Shown: one piece after another, positions 46,332 through 56,779 of the stretch | How positions within the stretch are numbered: position 1 is the first letter of the stretch | Layout: every line of letters begins with the position of its first letter | Source: an uncultured Pseudomonadota bacterium | GTDB lineage: Bacteria > Pseudomonadota > Gammaproteobacteria > Steroidobacterales > Steroidobacteraceae | DNA: 64,000 bases | NCBI GenBank assembly: GCA_903838705.1 | Contig: CAILZL010000010.1 | Coordinates: 62,001 to 126,000 of the forward strand | Reading direction: 5' to 3' | Position numbers and translations under genes: made by a program | Notes under the pieces: model-generated | Seen by the model: the letters and a program-made list of their open reading frames with translations, nothing else | What the model was told of the DNA's origin: nothing | Database searches by the model: none

Positions 46332-46512
46332 TAGCCGCCCCCATCAAACTCAAGAAAAAATTACAAACCTCTCCCTGAGATGCAAAATTTTCCCCGGCAG
46401 GGTCAAATGCATCCCAACCCAGCTGATTATGGGCATTAGAAAACCAAACTATATAAGGCAAAACCGAACGTGCAGCTTGAGTCCAATGAAATTCAAATGA
46501 CTCACACATCAT
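46273..46512 (-). CDS. Possible small protein between pseudouridine synthase and trxC
   Basis: An open frame of 79 codons starts 3 bases after the upstream stop codon, with TGAGGG at the junction, and overlaps the first 59 bases of trxC in another frame. The product (MMCESFEFHWTQAARSVL) has no recognised family, signal or membrane helix. Position suggests translational coupling, but the overlap with trxC and lack of family make it doubtful. Confidence 0.2.
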   Translation of the reverse strand: MMCESFEFHWTQAARSVLPYIVWFSNAHNQLGWDAFDPAGENFASQGEVCNFFLSLMGAANEHTGCLFSLRKDQSSSPR

Positions 46513-46515
46513 CCC

Positions 46516-47394
46516 TCATAAGCTCAACTTACTACTGAAAGACCTCGGTTCACCCGTCACCGGATCGGTAAACGACAACTTGGCAGCCAATAGCTTCAGG
46601 GGGCGCGAATAATCACTCTCATCACGCTCAGTGAGAGATGGATAGAAATCATCGTTCACGATCGGCGCGCCGAGTGCAGCCATGTGTACGCGCAGCTGAT
46701 GCTTCTTGCCCGTGACCGGCGCCAGTTTATAGCGCCAATGTATTGACCCCCGATCAAGCACATCGATGTGAGTTTCAGTATTCGCCTCGCCCTGACTCTC
46801 CTGCATACGAAAGAATGGTTCGCCAGCAACCATACGGCTGCGATGCACGAAGGGAAAGGAGAGATGAGACAGCGCAGGGGCAATGGCCTGATACTGCTTT
46901 GCAATCCGTCGCTCACTGAACAGAGCATGGTACAGCGCACGTGTGGCCGGATTGACCGAGAACATCACCAGCCCTGCCGTGCCACGATCAATACGATGCA
47001 GCGGTGCAAGCTGCGGCAGATCAAGCCGGGCCATCAGTCGCGCCAGCAGTGTCTGCGTCACATACCTGCCCTTGGGTGTGACCGGCAGAAAGTGTGGCTT
47101 GTCGGCCACGACGATATTTTCATCAATATATAAAACCGATTCAGTGAAGGGAATCGTTCGTTCAGCTTCAATTTCCCGGAAGTAGCGTACGGTCAATCCA
47201 GTTCGGTAGGGCGTGCTGGCGTGCAACGGTTGTCCGTGTAAATCCAGCACCCGCCCGCGCGCCATCCGGCTCAGCCATTGATCACGACTGACATGAGCAA
47301 AGTGCGCACACAGGCAATCGAGTACTGTCACCCATGTTCCCGGCGGAAGCTGCAGGGTGCTGGCAGGCACAGGCTTGTCAGGCAATATGGTCAT
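46516..47394 (-). CDS. RluA-family pseudouridine synthase
   Basis: Isomerises uridine to pseudouridine in rRNA or tRNA. The catalytic Asp is in LAPLHRIDRGTAGLVMFS; LPVTPKGRYVTQTLLARL and KKHQLRVHMAALGAPIVND are conserved neighbours. No S4 domain is obvious at the N-terminus. 292 residues. Which RNA position it modifies cannot be read from the sequence. It is divergent from zwf. Confidence 0.9.
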   Translation of the reverse strand: MTILPDKPVPASTLQLPPGTWVTVLDCLCAHFAHVSRDQWLSRMARGRVLDLHGQPLHASTPYRTGLTVRYFREIEAERTIPFTESVLYIDENIVVADKPHFLPVTPKGRYVTQTLLARLMARLDLPQLAPLHRIDRGTAGLVMFSVNPATRALYHALFSERRIAKQYQAIAPALSHLSFPFVHRSRMVAGEPFFRMQESQGEANTETHIDVLDRGSIHWRYKLAPVTGKKHQLRVHMAALGAPIVNDDFYPSLTERDESDYSRPLKLLAAKLSFTDPVTGEPRSFSSKLSL

Positions 47395-47658
47395 GGCAAT
47401 TCAATAACAGGACATTCAGCAGAATCGGCCAGCAGGATGCCTGATCCCGGCTCATTCTGGTGCGAATAACGTGCACTACTGCGCACGATGTGCTGGTGAA
47501 CCCTTCAGTCATTCACAGATTGAAACTAATGGTTTGAGTGAAACAGCCGATATTCCTGTTCTGCACATGGCAGCAGCGAATCAATCAACATGGCTTTCAT
47601 TTTGCATGTTATTCATTCGCAAGTGCGACGCATTATTCAGTTTCAGAGGTTTGGCACG

Positions 47659-49122
47659 ATGGCAAAGATTCCTCCCGGAGTGGGCCCCAAGTATCCGCAG
47701 GTCGTGATCCTGGTGGGTGCCAATGGTGACCTGTCCCGACGCAAGTTGCTGCCCGGCCTGTTTCATCTGGCCAGGTCCGGTTTTATTCCGGATTGCCGGA
47801 TCATCGGCGTTTCGCTGGACAACCTTGATCCGGAAGGCTTCCGTGCGTTCGCGCGCAAGGCCATTGATGAACACGCCACCCGCAAGGTGGATGAAGCTGA
47901 CTGGCAGGCGTTTGCTGCGAAGCTGGATTACGTGCCGATGGCCGCAGGCACCGCAGCACTGAAAGCGGCGGTGGATCAGGCTGAAAAATCTTTCACCGGC
48001 GAAAGTCGCCGGCTGCACTACTTGAGCGTGCCACCCAATGCTGCACTGTCCGTGGTGCGCATGCTGGGTGAGGCCGGACTGGTTGAGCGCTCACGGATCA
48101 TCATGGAAAAGCCCTTCGGCACTGATCTTGAGAGTGCCGTATTGCTGAACACCAAGCTGCATGAAGTGTTTTCGGAGGAACAGATATTCCGCATCGATCA
48201 CTTTCTGGGCAAGGAGCCGGCCCAGAACATTCTGGCGTTCCGCTTTGCCAATGGTCTGTTTGAACCCATCTGGAATCGCAACTTCATCGACCATGTACAG
48301 ATCGACGTACCGGAAACTCTGGGGCTGGGTAACCGTGCCGGGTTTTATGAACATACCGGCGCGTTCCGCGACATGGTGGTCACGCACCTGTTCCAGATTC
48401 TGGGTTTCGTGGCAATGGAACCTCCCACTGCACTGGAACCCAAGCCCATCAGTGAAGAAAAGAACAAGGTATTTCGCAGCATGGTGCCGATCGAACCGGC
48501 CCATGTGGTACGCGGGCAATACAGCGGCTATCGCAGTGAAGAAGGCGTCGCGCCTGAATCCGATACGGAAACCTTCATCGCCCTGAAATGCAGTATCGAC
48601 AACTGGCGCTGGGCCGGCGTGCCGTTCTTCCTGCGCACCGGCAAGCGCATGGGTGCGGGACAACGCATTATCTCCATCGCTTTCCGTGAACCGCCGAAAA
48701 GCATGTTTCCGGCCGGCTCAGGTGTCGGCGCACAAGGCCCGGATCACCTCACATTCGATCTGGCAGACATTTCGAAAATGTCGCTGTCGTTTTACGGCAA
48801 GCGTCCCGGTCCGGGCATGAAACTGGACAAACTCAGTCTGCAATTCGCCATGCATGACACGGGGCTGGGTGGCGATGTACTGGAGGCCTACGAACGTCTG
48901 ATCCTCGACGCAATGCGGGGTGACCACACACTGTTTACCACTGCGGAAGGCATCGAGCGTCTGTGGGAGGTATCCGCGCCCCTGCTGGAGTCACCGCCGC
49001 CGGTCCGCTTCTATGCCCCTGGCTCGTGGGGCCCGAATGCCATCCACCAGCTGATAGCACCCCATGCCTGGCGACTGCCGTTCGAGCGAGCCTGGCGCGA
49101 CCCTAACCCGATAGGTGCCTGA
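47659..49122 (+). CDS. zwf: Glucose-6-phosphate 1-dehydrogenase
   Basis: First enzyme of the pentose-phosphate/Entner-Doudoroff route, making NADPH. Start at MAKIPPGVG, with AGAGG 9 bases before; a longer frame from 47590 is less likely. Cofactor loop [15 protein letters not shown] (usually GASGDL or GALGDL), catalytic [13 protein letters not shown], and [12 protein letters not shown] are present. 487 residues. pgl and edd/eda, often adjacent, are absent here. Confidence 0.96.
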   Translation: MAKIPPGVGPKYPQVVILVGANGDLSRRKLLPGLFHLARSGFIPDCRIIGVSLDNLDPEGFRAFARKAIDEHATRKVDEADWQAFAAKLDYVPMAAGTAALKAAVDQAEKSFTGESRRLHYLSVPPNAALSVVRMLGEAGLVERSRIIMEKPFGTDLESAVLLNTKLHEVFSEEQIFRIDHFLGKEPAQNILAFRFANGLFEPIWNRNFIDHVQIDVPETLGLGNRAGFYEHTGAFRDMVVTHLFQILGFVAMEPPTALEPKPISEEKNKVFRSMVPIEPAHVVRGQYSGYRSEEGVAPESDTETFIALKCSIDNWRWAGVPFFLRTGKRMGAGQRIISIAFREPPKSMFPAGSGVGAQGPDHLTFDLADISKMSLSFYGKRPGPGMKLDKLSLQFAMHDTGLGGDVLEAYERLILDAMRGDHTLFTTAEGIERLWEVSAPLLESPPPVRFYAPGSWGPNAIHQLIAPHAWRLPFERAWRDPNPIGA

Positions 49123-49131
49123 GTCCGGTAA

Positions 49132-49155
49132 GCAGCGGCAGTCATTTGCCGCTGC
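49132..49155 (+). terminator. Hairpin after zwf
   Basis: GCAGCGGCA (49132-49140), 6-base loop, TGCCGCTGC (49147-49155), starting 10 bases after the zwf stop. The stem is strong, but there is no T tract, so termination may be partial. Confidence 0.45.
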
Positions 49156-49193
49156 CTATGACAACAATCCTCGGGCAATCTGTCCAAGCCCGC

Positions 49194-49199
49194 TATAAT
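49194..49199 (+). promoter_or_regulatory. Consensus -10 box upstream of valS
   Basis: TATAAT lies 33 bases before the valS ATG and just after the zwf hairpin. No good -35 hexamer is seen 16-18 bases upstream (CGGGCA is the best), so the promoter is tentative. Confidence 0.4.
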
Positions 49200-49232
49200 T
49201 TGCCGCTTTACCAGCTGCAGACTTCAAGCCTG

Positions 49233-52103
49233 ATGGACAAATCCTACTCCCCGCGCGACATCGAACAGCCCATTTATCAGAAATGGGAAGCCAACGGCTG
49301 GTTCAAACCCACCGGCACAGGCACACCCTACTGCATCATGATTCCGCCGCCCAATGTGACCGGCACGCTGCACATGGGCCATGCTTTCCAGCACACGCTG
49401 ATGGACACCCTCACCCGCCTGCATCGCATGGATGGTGACAACACCCTGTGGCAACCGGGCACCGACCATGCAGGTATTGCAACACAGATGGTGGTGGAAC
49501 GTCAGCTCAACGCACAGGGCAAGAACCGTCACGATCTCGGCCGTGAAAAATTCATTGAACGTGTCTGGGAATGGAAAGCTGAATCCGGCGGCACGATCAA
49601 CAAACAGATGCGTCGACTCGGCAATTCCGTGGACTGGGAACGTGATCGCTTCACGATGGATGAAGGCCTGTCCAAAGCCGTCACCGAAGTGTTCGTCAAA
49701 CTCCACGAAGAAGGACTCATCTATCGCGGCAGGCGACTGGTTAACTGGGACCCGGTACTGCACACAGCACTCTCTGATCTGGAAGTATTGAGCGAACCTG
49801 AGAAAGGTTCGCTGTGGCATTTCAAGTACCCACTCGCTGATGGCACAGGTCATCTTGTCGTCGCCACCACCCGTCCGGAAACCATGCTCGGCGACACTGC
49901 GGTGGCCGTGCATCCGGAAGATGAGCGTTACCAGCACCTTATCGGCAAGCAGATCAAACTGCCGCTGACAGATCGCTTGATTCCCATAATTGCTGATTAC
50001 TATGTAGATCGTGAGTTCGGTACCGGCTGCGTGAAAATTACACCCGCGCATGACTTCAATGACTACGAGATGGGCAAGCGACACGACTTACCGTTTATAA
50101 ATATCTTTGACGCCAGTGCTAACTTGAATGACGCTGTTCCCACGCAGTATCAAGGCTTGGAACGCTTTGCCGCACGCAAGAAAATCGTTGCTGATCTTGA
50201 AGCGCTGGAACTGGTCGAAAAGATCGACCCGCATACGCTCAACGTACCACGCGGTGATCGCAGCAATGCCGTACTCGAACCATGGCTGACCGATCAATGG
50301 TATGTGCGTATCGCGCCGCTGGCCGAACCGGCCATCAAGTGCGTGGAGGATGGCCGCATCAAGTTCGTGCCGGATAACTGGAGCAAGACTTATTACCAGT
50401 GGATGCACAATATTCAGGACTGGTGCATCAGCCGTCAGCTGTGGTGGGGTCATCGCGCCCCAGCATGGTATGACAAGCATGGAGCCTACTATGTAGCACG
50501 CTCCGTTTATGAAGCTTACTCACAGTACCTGAATGCCATCGAATATCCAGCAGACACCCTAACTAAGGCTGATATCAAACCTAGTGATAGTCAAACAGAA
50601 ATTGAAGAAAAGCTTTTTCGTTTCACAGGAAGATCATCGTCTGACTTTGGCTTGAAACAGGATGACGACGTACTCGACACCTGGTTCTCATCTGCCCTGT
50701 GGCCGTTCTCGACACTGGGCTGGCCGGAACAGACACCTGCACTCAAGACCTTCTATCCAACCAATGTACTGGTCACCGGCTTCGACATCATTTTCTTCTG
50801 GGTTGCCAGAATGATCATGATGGGCCTGAAATTCACCGGCGAAGTGCCATTCAAAGAGGTGTACATCACCGGCCTGATCCGCGACGAGAACGGCGACAAA
50901 ATGTCCAAGTCCAAGGGCAACATCATTGATCCGCTGGATCTGATCGACGGCATTGATCTGGAAGCACTGGTTGCTAAACGCACCAGTGGCATGATGCAGC
51001 CGCATCTTAAAGACAAGATTGAAAAGAATACCCGCAAGCAATTTCCTTCCGGCATTCCTGCCTATGGAACCGATGCACTGCGCTTTACCTTCGCAGCACT
51101 GGCCACACAGGGTCGCGACATCCGCTTTGATCTGGGCCGTATCGAAGGCTATCGCAACTTCTGCAACAAGCTCTGGAATGCAGCGCGCTATGTGCTGATG
51201 AACACTGAAGGTCAGGATTGCGGCCTTGCAGGCAGCTGTGAATACAGCATTGCTGATCGCTGGATCCGTTCACGCATCGGTCACACCGTTGAACAGACGC
51301 GCAAACAATTCGAAGCCTATCGATTCGATCTGGCATCACAGGCGATGTATGAATTTGCGTGGTATGAATACTGCGACTGGTATCTGGAACTGTGCAAACC
51401 CGTACTGCAATCCGACTCATCGACAGCCGAACAGAAGCGCGGCACACGGCAAACACTGGTGCAGGTATTTGAAGCCTACCTGCGGCTGCTGCACCCGCTG
51501 ATGCCATTCATCACCGAAGAAATCTGGCAGGCCATTGCACCGCTTGCCGGCAAGTCGGGTGAAACCATCATGTTGCAGTCGTATCCCAAAACAGTCGACT
51601 TCCCGATTGATGTTGCCGCAGACAATGCCATCGCACCGATCAAAGCTGCGATTCTCGGTCCACGTCAGATTCGCGGCCAACTGGATGTGCCGCAGTCGCG
51701 CAAGATCACGCTGTACTTTAAAGCCGCACAAGCCGGTGACTGGCAAGCCATTGCCGATAATCTGACGCTTGTCGTCGGGGCCGCTAATGTCAGCAGCATC
51801 ATTGAAGTAAAAGACGAAGCATCATTACCTCCTACTGCCTTGCAGGTCGTCGATGGCCGGTCACTCTATGCGCCGCTCAAGGAGCTTATTGATGATATTG
51901 ATGCGGAACTGGCACGTATCGAAAAGCGCAAGGTCAAAACTGCGCAGGAGCTGAGCAAGTGCGAGAACAAACTCAGCAATGCCAATTTCGTTGCCAATGC
52001 ACCCGCAGAAGTAGTGGAACAGGAACGTGCCCGCATTGCGGCATTCAAAGCTGAACTGGCGCAGTTCGAGGAGCAGGCCAGACGAGTGGCGACACTGCGG
52101 TAA
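49233..52103 (+). CDS. valS: Valyl-tRNA synthetase
   Basis: Charges tRNA-Val. Class I signatures are [14 protein letters not shown] (HIGH region), the editing domain with [20 protein letters not shown], and DKMSKSKGN (KMSKS). A C-terminal coiled coil ([24 protein letters not shown]) is present. I start at [12 protein letters not shown]; the extra frame from 49146 is leader. 956 residues. Between [11 protein letters not shown] and [17 protein letters not shown] there are roughly 30 more residues than in E. coli ValS, in an A+T-richer DNA stretch. Confidence 0.97.
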   Translation: MDKSYSPRDIEQPIYQKWEANGWFKPTGTGTPYCIMIPPPNVTGTLHMGHAFQHTLMDTLTRLHRMDGDNTLWQPGTDHAGIATQMVVERQLNAQGKNRHDLGREKFIERVWEWKAESGGTINKQMRRLGNSVDWERDRFTMDEGLSKAVTEVFVKLHEEGLIYRGRRLVNWDPVLHTALSDLEVLSEPEKGSLWHFKYPLADGTGHLVVATTRPETMLGDTAVAVHPEDERYQHLIGKQIKLPLTDRLIPIIADYYVDREFGTGCVKITPAHDFNDYEMGKRHDLPFINIFDASANLNDAVPTQYQGLERFAARKKIVADLEALELVEKIDPHTLNVPRGDRSNAVLEPWLTDQWYVRIAPLAEPAIKCVEDGRIKFVPDNWSKTYYQWMHNIQDWCISRQLWWGHRAPAWYDKHGAYYVARSVYEAYSQYLNAIEYPADTLTKADIKPSDSQTEIEEKLFRFTGRSSSDFGLKQDDDVLDTWFSSALWPFSTLGWPEQTPALKTFYPTNVLVTGFDIIFFWVARMIMMGLKFTGEVPFKEVYITGLIRDENGDKMSKSKGNIIDPLDLIDGIDLEALVAKRTSGMMQPHLKDKIEKNTRKQFPSGIPAYGTDALRFTFAALATQGRDIRFDLGRIEGYRNFCNKLWNAARYVLMNTEGQDCGLAGSCEYSIADRWIRSRIGHTVEQTRKQFEAYRFDLASQAMYEFAWYEYCDWYLELCKPVLQSDSSTAEQKRGTRQTLVQVFEAYLRLLHPLMPFITEEIWQAIAPLAGKSGETIMLQSYPKTVDFPIDVAADNAIAPIKAAILGPRQIRGQLDVPQSRKITLYFKAAQAGDWQAIADNLTLVVGAANVSSIIEVKDEASLPPTALQVVDGRSLYAPLKELIDDIDAELARIEKRKVKTAQELSKCENKLSNANFVANAPAEVVEQERARIAAFKAELAQFEEQARRVATLR

Positions 52104-52130
52104 CGGGTAAGCATGCACCCTGCCCGGGGT

Positions 52131-52161
52131 TCTCTCTCCTTCTCACGGAAAGAGAACCGGA
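52131..52161 (+). terminator. Possible valS terminator hairpin
   Basis: GGTTCTCT (52131-52138), 15-base loop, AGAGAACC (52154-52161), 28 bases after the valS stop. No downstream T run, so the call is weak. Confidence 0.35.
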
Positions 52162-52236
52162 CTGTCAGATTACCTTCTCTCATAAACCTGTCTGAAACAT
52201 TGCCGCTCCAGCCAGAGTCAATGCTAAATTCAGCGT

Positions 52237-53202
52237 ATGAATAACAATCCGCTGCTGCATTTACTCGAAACACCGGCTGGCGACCCCATTGCCGCAATCA
52301 ACAGCACTGTTTCACAGCTCAGCCAGATCATCCTTGGCAAGGAAATTCAGATCAGACTGGCGATGGCCTGCCTGCTGGCACGGGGCCACTTGCTGATCGA
52401 GGATCTGCCCGGCATGGGCAAGACCACTCTGGCGCATGCACTGGCACACTGCCTGGGTCTGACCTACAACCGCGTGCAGTTCACCAGTGACATACTCCCG
52501 GCCGACATCATTGGTGTATCTGTTTTTGATCGTAACAACAGCAGTTTTCATTTTCACAAGGGACCGATTTTCGCGCAGCTGGTGCTGGCTGACGAAGTGA
52601 ACCGCGCCACCCCCAAGGCACAAAGTGCATTGCTCGAAGCGATGGAAGAACAGCAGGTCACCGCCGATGGTCACACCTATCCGCTGTCATCGCCGTTCTT
52701 CGTGATCGCCACACAGAACCCGACTTACCAGATCGGCACCTATCCCCTGCCTGAGTCACAACTCGACCGATTCCTGATGCGTCTGCAACTGGGTTATCCG
52801 GATGCCGCGCATGAACGGCAACTGCTCAGTGGGCGTGACCGTCGTGACCTGCTCAGTGAAATGCCGGTAACGCTGTTGCCTGCACAACTGCTGATTCTGC
52901 AAAACCGCGTTCCAAAAGTGCATGTATCCACTGCCTTGCTGGATTACCTGCAAGCCATAGTCAGCTATACGCGCACCTCGAACAAATTTGTTGCAGGACT
53001 GTCACCGCGCGCCGGTCTGGCGCTGTTACGCGCTGCACAGGCCTGGGCTCTGATGCAGGGACACACGGGCGTGCTGCCGGAAGATCTGCAGGCCGTACTC
53101 ACTCCTGTCATCGGCCATCGACTGGTGCCCGCAGAAGATGCCGCGTTGAATAAACCAGCGGAGATTGGTGCGCATGTATTACAGTCGGTTGCAGTACAGT
53201 AA
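52237..53202 (+). CDS. MoxR-family AAA+ ATPase
   Basis: Chaperone-like ATPase. Walker A is EDLPGMGKTTLAHAL, Walker B VLADEVNRATPKAQSALLEAM, sensor region FFVIATQNPTYQIGTYPLPESQLDRFLMRL. 321 residues, the MRP subfamily. It precedes a DUF58 gene and a TgpA gene on the same strand, a very conserved trio thought to act on envelope protein maturation. 100 bases to the DUF58 gene. Confidence 0.94.
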   Translation: MNNNPLLHLLETPAGDPIAAINSTVSQLSQIILGKEIQIRLAMACLLARGHLLIEDLPGMGKTTLAHALAHCLGLTYNRVQFTSDILPADIIGVSVFDRNNSSFHFHKGPIFAQLVLADEVNRATPKAQSALLEAMEEQQVTADGHTYPLSSPFFVIATQNPTYQIGTYPLPESQLDRFLMRLQLGYPDAAHERQLLSGRDRRDLLSEMPVTLLPAQLLILQNRVPKVHVSTALLDYLQAIVSYTRTSNKFVAGLSPRAGLALLRAAQAWALMQGHTGVLPEDLQAVLTPVIGHRLVPAEDAALNKPAEIGAHVLQSVAVQ

Positions 53203-53302
53203 AGTTATTCACCGCCAATAGCAGGCGATAGTGACTCTCGCAACATTGATCCTCACCCGACACCCATAGCACTGTCTTCACCGGCGCGACCCATGCTAAG
53301 TC

Positions 53303-54277
53303 ATGTCTCTCTCCTCCACACTCCAACAACGAATCGGTAACTGGGCCAGGCGCCGTCATGGCGTGGACACATCGCCGGTGACGATTACCAACCGTCGCAT
53401 TTACATTCTGCCCACCCGTCTTGGACTCATGTACGCGGTGGCCGTGATTGCGATGGGCGTTGGCGGCATGAACTATGGAAACAATCTGGCGCTGATGCTG
53501 TCGTTCCTGCTGGCCGCACTGGGCTTCGTGGCCATGCATCACACGCATCGCAATCTGGCCGGATTGCGTATTCATGCACTGGCGAATGAACCTGTTTTTG
53601 CCGGACAGCAATTACATATACAACTGGCCATTGAGAATCCTTCGCTGCAATTACGGCTGGGTTTACAGGCCGTGATAAATAATTCTGAAGACCCAGCTCA
53701 TTCGCAGTCAGTCATGGTGAACGGTGACACGCCAACCACCCTGCAATTGCCACTCACCAGTCAACGACGCGGGTGGTTGCAGATTGATCGTCTCACGATC
53801 AGCACCCGTTACCCCTTCGGCCTGTTTCGCGGCTGGACCGTACTGCATCTGCCAATCAGATGTCTCGTTTACCCACGACCCAGTGAACGCAGTAACACAC
53901 CTCCGCCCACACAATTTGATAGCCGTCATACACAGGACATGCATCGGGGTGATGAAGAGTTTGCCGGTCTGCGCAGCTTTCATCCCGGCGATTCACCGCG
54001 ACGCATTGCCTGGAAAGCATATGCACGTGAACAGGGTCTGATGGTCAAACAGTATGCCGGTACATCCATCAGTACCTGCATGTTTGACTGGGATGCACTG
54101 GCAGGACTGGATACTGAGTTAAGACTGTCACGCCTGTGCCGCTGGGTCCTGGACAGCCACCAGCAGGGTATTGCCTACGGCCTCAAATTGCCCGGATTTA
54201 ATGCAGCACCCGCTTTGAGAGAAGCGCATCGCAGCCGTTGCCTGCAGGCGCTGGCTCTGTTTCAAGGGAGTGCCTGA
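53303..54277 (+). CDS. DUF58 domain protein
   Basis: 324 residues. Two hydrophobic segments near residues 35-80 (LGLMYAVAVIAMGVGGMNYG then LALMLSFLLAALGFVAMHH) anchor it. The DUF58 core is EFAGLRSFHPGDSPRRIAWK, and the C-terminal half resembles a von Willebrand A-like fold. It is the middle gene of MoxR-DUF58-TgpA; its TGA overlaps the next ATG. Precise role unknown. Confidence 0.92.
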   Translation: MSLSSTLQQRIGNWARRRHGVDTSPVTITNRRIYILPTRLGLMYAVAVIAMGVGGMNYGNNLALMLSFLLAALGFVAMHHTHRNLAGLRIHALANEPVFAGQQLHIQLAIENPSLQLRLGLQAVINNSEDPAHSQSVMVNGDTPTTLQLPLTSQRRGWLQIDRLTISTRYPFGLFRGWTVLHLPIRCLVYPRPSERSNTPPPTQFDSRHTQDMHRGDEEFAGLRSFHPGDSPRRIAWKAYAREQGLMVKQYAGTSISTCMFDWDALAGLDTELRLSRLCRWVLDSHQQGIAYGLKLPGFNAAPALREAHRSRCLQALALFQGSA

Positions 54278-56256
54278 TGCCTGCGGGCATTGCCATGCTG
54301 CGAGTTCAGGCCTGGCCCGAATCAGCCAGATCACTGGGCATGCTGTCCCTGATGTTACTGATGGCGCTGCTGCCACATGTCGCTCATCTGCCCGTATGGA
54401 TTCCACTGTGCGTAACAGGCGCCATGGTGTGGCGTCTGTGGATTGAAGTGCATGCTGCTGCCCTGCCCAATAAATGGTTACGCAGCATCATGGCGCTGCT
54501 GGCATTGATCGCCGTGCTGGTCAATTTCCGCAGCCTGAACGGACTGGAAGCGGGCACTGCGCTGCTGTCGATGATGGCTGGCATGAAGCTGCTGGAATCC
54601 AGACAGTTACGTGACTACAGCATTCTGATTTTCATCGCACTGTTCCTGCTGTTCGCGGAACTGTTGTACGAACAGAGCATGATTCTGTTGCCTTATCTGT
54701 TGCTGAGTACGACGTTCATCGTCACCTGCCTGTTGCACCTTCATGATGGCGGCAGCCAGATCAGCTTTGGCGCATCCCTGATGCGTAGTACACGCATGCT
54801 GCTGCAAGCCCTGCCGCTGGCAGCGCTGTTATTTCTGCTGGTGCCCAGATTACCGGGTCAGTTCTGGGTACTGCCTTCACATGGTGCCGCCACGACCGGA
54901 TTGAATGATGAGATGAGTCCGGGTGATGTAGCCGATTTGAGCCTGTCCAGTGAGGTGGCCTTCCGTGTCGAGTTTCAGGGCACCCCACCACCCAAATCAC
55001 AGCGCTACTGGCGTGCAGTGGTACTGCATGATTTTGATGGTCGAACCTGGCGCCGTCATCGCAGCGAATTACTAACGCCACAGAAAATCATTACCAGCCA
55101 GCAGACTTATCGTTATCGCATGTTGATGGAACCCAGCAATGAGCCATGGATTCCGGTACTGGATATTCCCCTGCAAACCAGCCTGCGCCGCAGCATGCTG
55201 ACCAGCGACCTGCAATTACTCGCACGCCAGCCCGTTACACAACTTATCGCCGTTGATGTACTGGCTGCCACCGAATACCAGTTCGGAGTGTCGCTGGACG
55301 AAACAATGCGCCGCCTGGACACCCAACTGGCAGGCAGTCTCAACCCGCGCAGCCGCGAACTTGCCCTTCAGATGCGTGCAGCAAGCAATGATGATTCCGT
55401 TTACGTGAACACTGTGCTCAATCTGTTCCGTCAGCAGGAATTTTTCTACACATTGCAGCCGCCCGCGCTGGGCGCACACACAGTAGATGATTTCCTGTTC
55501 AACACCCGGCGGGGTTTCTGCGAGCACTATGCATCCGCATTCACCTTCATGATGCGAGCAGCGGGAATTCCTGCGCGGGTTGTCACGGGCTATCAGGGCG
55601 GTGAGCTGAATGAAGTAAATAACTACCTGGTCGTGCGTCAGTCGGATGCACATGCGTGGGCCGAGGTATGGCTGGCGGATCGGGGCTGGGTGCGGGTTGA
55701 TCCCACTGCCGCCATCGCTCCACAGAGAATTGAACAGGGTCTGGAATCCGCAGGCACTTACAATGAAGCTCTGACAGGGCACATGCTGAGCCGCAGCCAC
55801 TGGCTCTATCAGATGCGACAGAACTGGGATGCCGTCAATACTTTCTGGAAGGCCCGTATTGTCAACTTTGACAGTGATGATCAACGCAGTGTGATGAGTC
55901 TGCTGGGTTTCAGTAACCCGGACTGGCGCACACTGGGCTGGGCATTACTGATCTCATTCATCAGTTTCTTCGCTGCCATGATGCTGTGGCTGGGCTGGAA
56001 GTATCGACCAAGGCAACGCGATCCGGTGGTAGAAGCCTATGCAACGCTGAAGCGCAAGCTGTCCAGAGCAGGAATTGATGCCCTGCCACACGAAGGCCCC
56101 GTGGACTATCTGTCGCGAGCGGCGCTGGCAAAACCTGCTCTGGCCGGTGAATTGCGTGAGCTATGTGATCTTTACATCACGCTACGCTACACACCCGATG
56201 CACGGCCACACCTGCTCAACCGGCTGCGCCAGCTGGTTAGACAACTGCCAGCCTGA
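54277..56256 (+). CDS. tgpA: TgpA-type membrane transglutaminase
   Basis: 659 residues. Five or six N-terminal hydrophobic segments, a periplasmic domain with the transglutaminase triad: Cys in RRGFCEHYASAF, His in DAHAWAEVW, Asp in VRVDPTAAI; then a late membrane segment (ALLISFISFFAAMMLWLGW) and a cytosolic DUF4129-like tail. TgpA is essential in Pseudomonas aeruginosa. I start at MPAGIAMLRV (54277), which overlaps the DUF58 stop; the upstream frame is a shadow. Confidence 0.92.
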   Translation: MPAGIAMLRVQAWPESARSLGMLSLMLLMALLPHVAHLPVWIPLCVTGAMVWRLWIEVHAAALPNKWLRSIMALLALIAVLVNFRSLNGLEAGTALLSMMAGMKLLESRQLRDYSILIFIALFLLFAELLYEQSMILLPYLLLSTTFIVTCLLHLHDGGSQISFGASLMRSTRMLLQALPLAALLFLLVPRLPGQFWVLPSHGAATTGLNDEMSPGDVADLSLSSEVAFRVEFQGTPPPKSQRYWRAVVLHDFDGRTWRRHRSELLTPQKIITSQQTYRYRMLMEPSNEPWIPVLDIPLQTSLRRSMLTSDLQLLARQPVTQLIAVDVLAATEYQFGVSLDETMRRLDTQLAGSLNPRSRELALQMRAASNDDSVYVNTVLNLFRQQEFFYTLQPPALGAHTVDDFLFNTRRGFCEHYASAFTFMMRAAGIPARVVTGYQGGELNEVNNYLVVRQSDAHAWAEVWLADRGWVRVDPTAAIAPQRIEQGLESAGTYNEALTGHMLSRSHWLYQMRQNWDAVNTFWKARIVNFDSDDQRSVMSLLGFSNPDWRTLGWALLISFISFFAAMMLWLGWKYRPRQRDPVVEAYATLKRKLSRAGIDALPHEGPVDYLSRAALAKPALAGELRELCDLYITLRYTPDARPHLLNRLRQLVRQLPA

Positions 56257-56266
56257 ACACTGCCGA

Positions 56267-56737
56267 TCAGAGAATCGGCTTGCCTGCCAGCAGCAATTCA
56301 AGCTGATCGGTTGCCTTGCCCCAGCCTTAATGAAAGCCCATCTGCAAGTGGCTTTGATAATCCGCATCGTTCCAGTGTCTGACGCGTGCCGTATATCGCG
56401 TCTTGCCATCTTCATTGTCGAAATCAAGAATGACCGTCATGAATGCTTTCCCGGAAGGCTGCCACGCACTGGTGTAAGCATCAGTAAATACCAGCTTTTT
56501 ACCGGGCATTACCTCCAGATACACACCGCGATTGGGAAACTCCTGCCCCTCCGGTCCTTTCATAATCAGGTAAGTGGCACCGCCCGGACGCACGTCGGTT
56601 TCCGCATGCGTAACGCGCCAGGGTCGGGGACAGAACCACTCCTTGATCATCTCAGGATCAACCCATGCCTGATAAACACGATCGGGTGGTGCATCGATCA
56701 ACCGGGTCAACACCAGCTCATGATTCGATACAGACAC
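56267..56737 (-). pseudogene. SRPBCC (AHSA1-like) protein truncated by an in-frame stop
   Basis: The frame from 56737 encodes 136 residues of an activator-of-Hsp90-homology START-like protein (ELVLTRLIDAPPDRVYQAWV, PEMIKEWFCPRPW). It ends with LQMGFH then TAA at 56327-56329. Directly after that stop the same frame continues GWGKATDQLELLLAGKPIL and ends at TGA 56267. The family normally reads MGFHEGWG, so one G-to-T change (GAA to TAA) explains the stop. The last helix of about 20 residues, which closes the ligand pocket, is lost unless read through. I call it a probable fresh pseudogene; a functional shortened protein or a sequencing error are alternatives. Confidence 0.7.
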
Positions 56738-56779
56738 ATCGGTTTAAGCAGACATGATCAGCCTCAACAATTATTCGGG

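Noticed and set aside
49224-50084. 286-codon open frame antisense to valS
   Set aside because: It lies wholly opposite a gene with intact class I synthetase motifs, and its translation has low-complexity His/Phe-rich wording typical of an antisense shadow.
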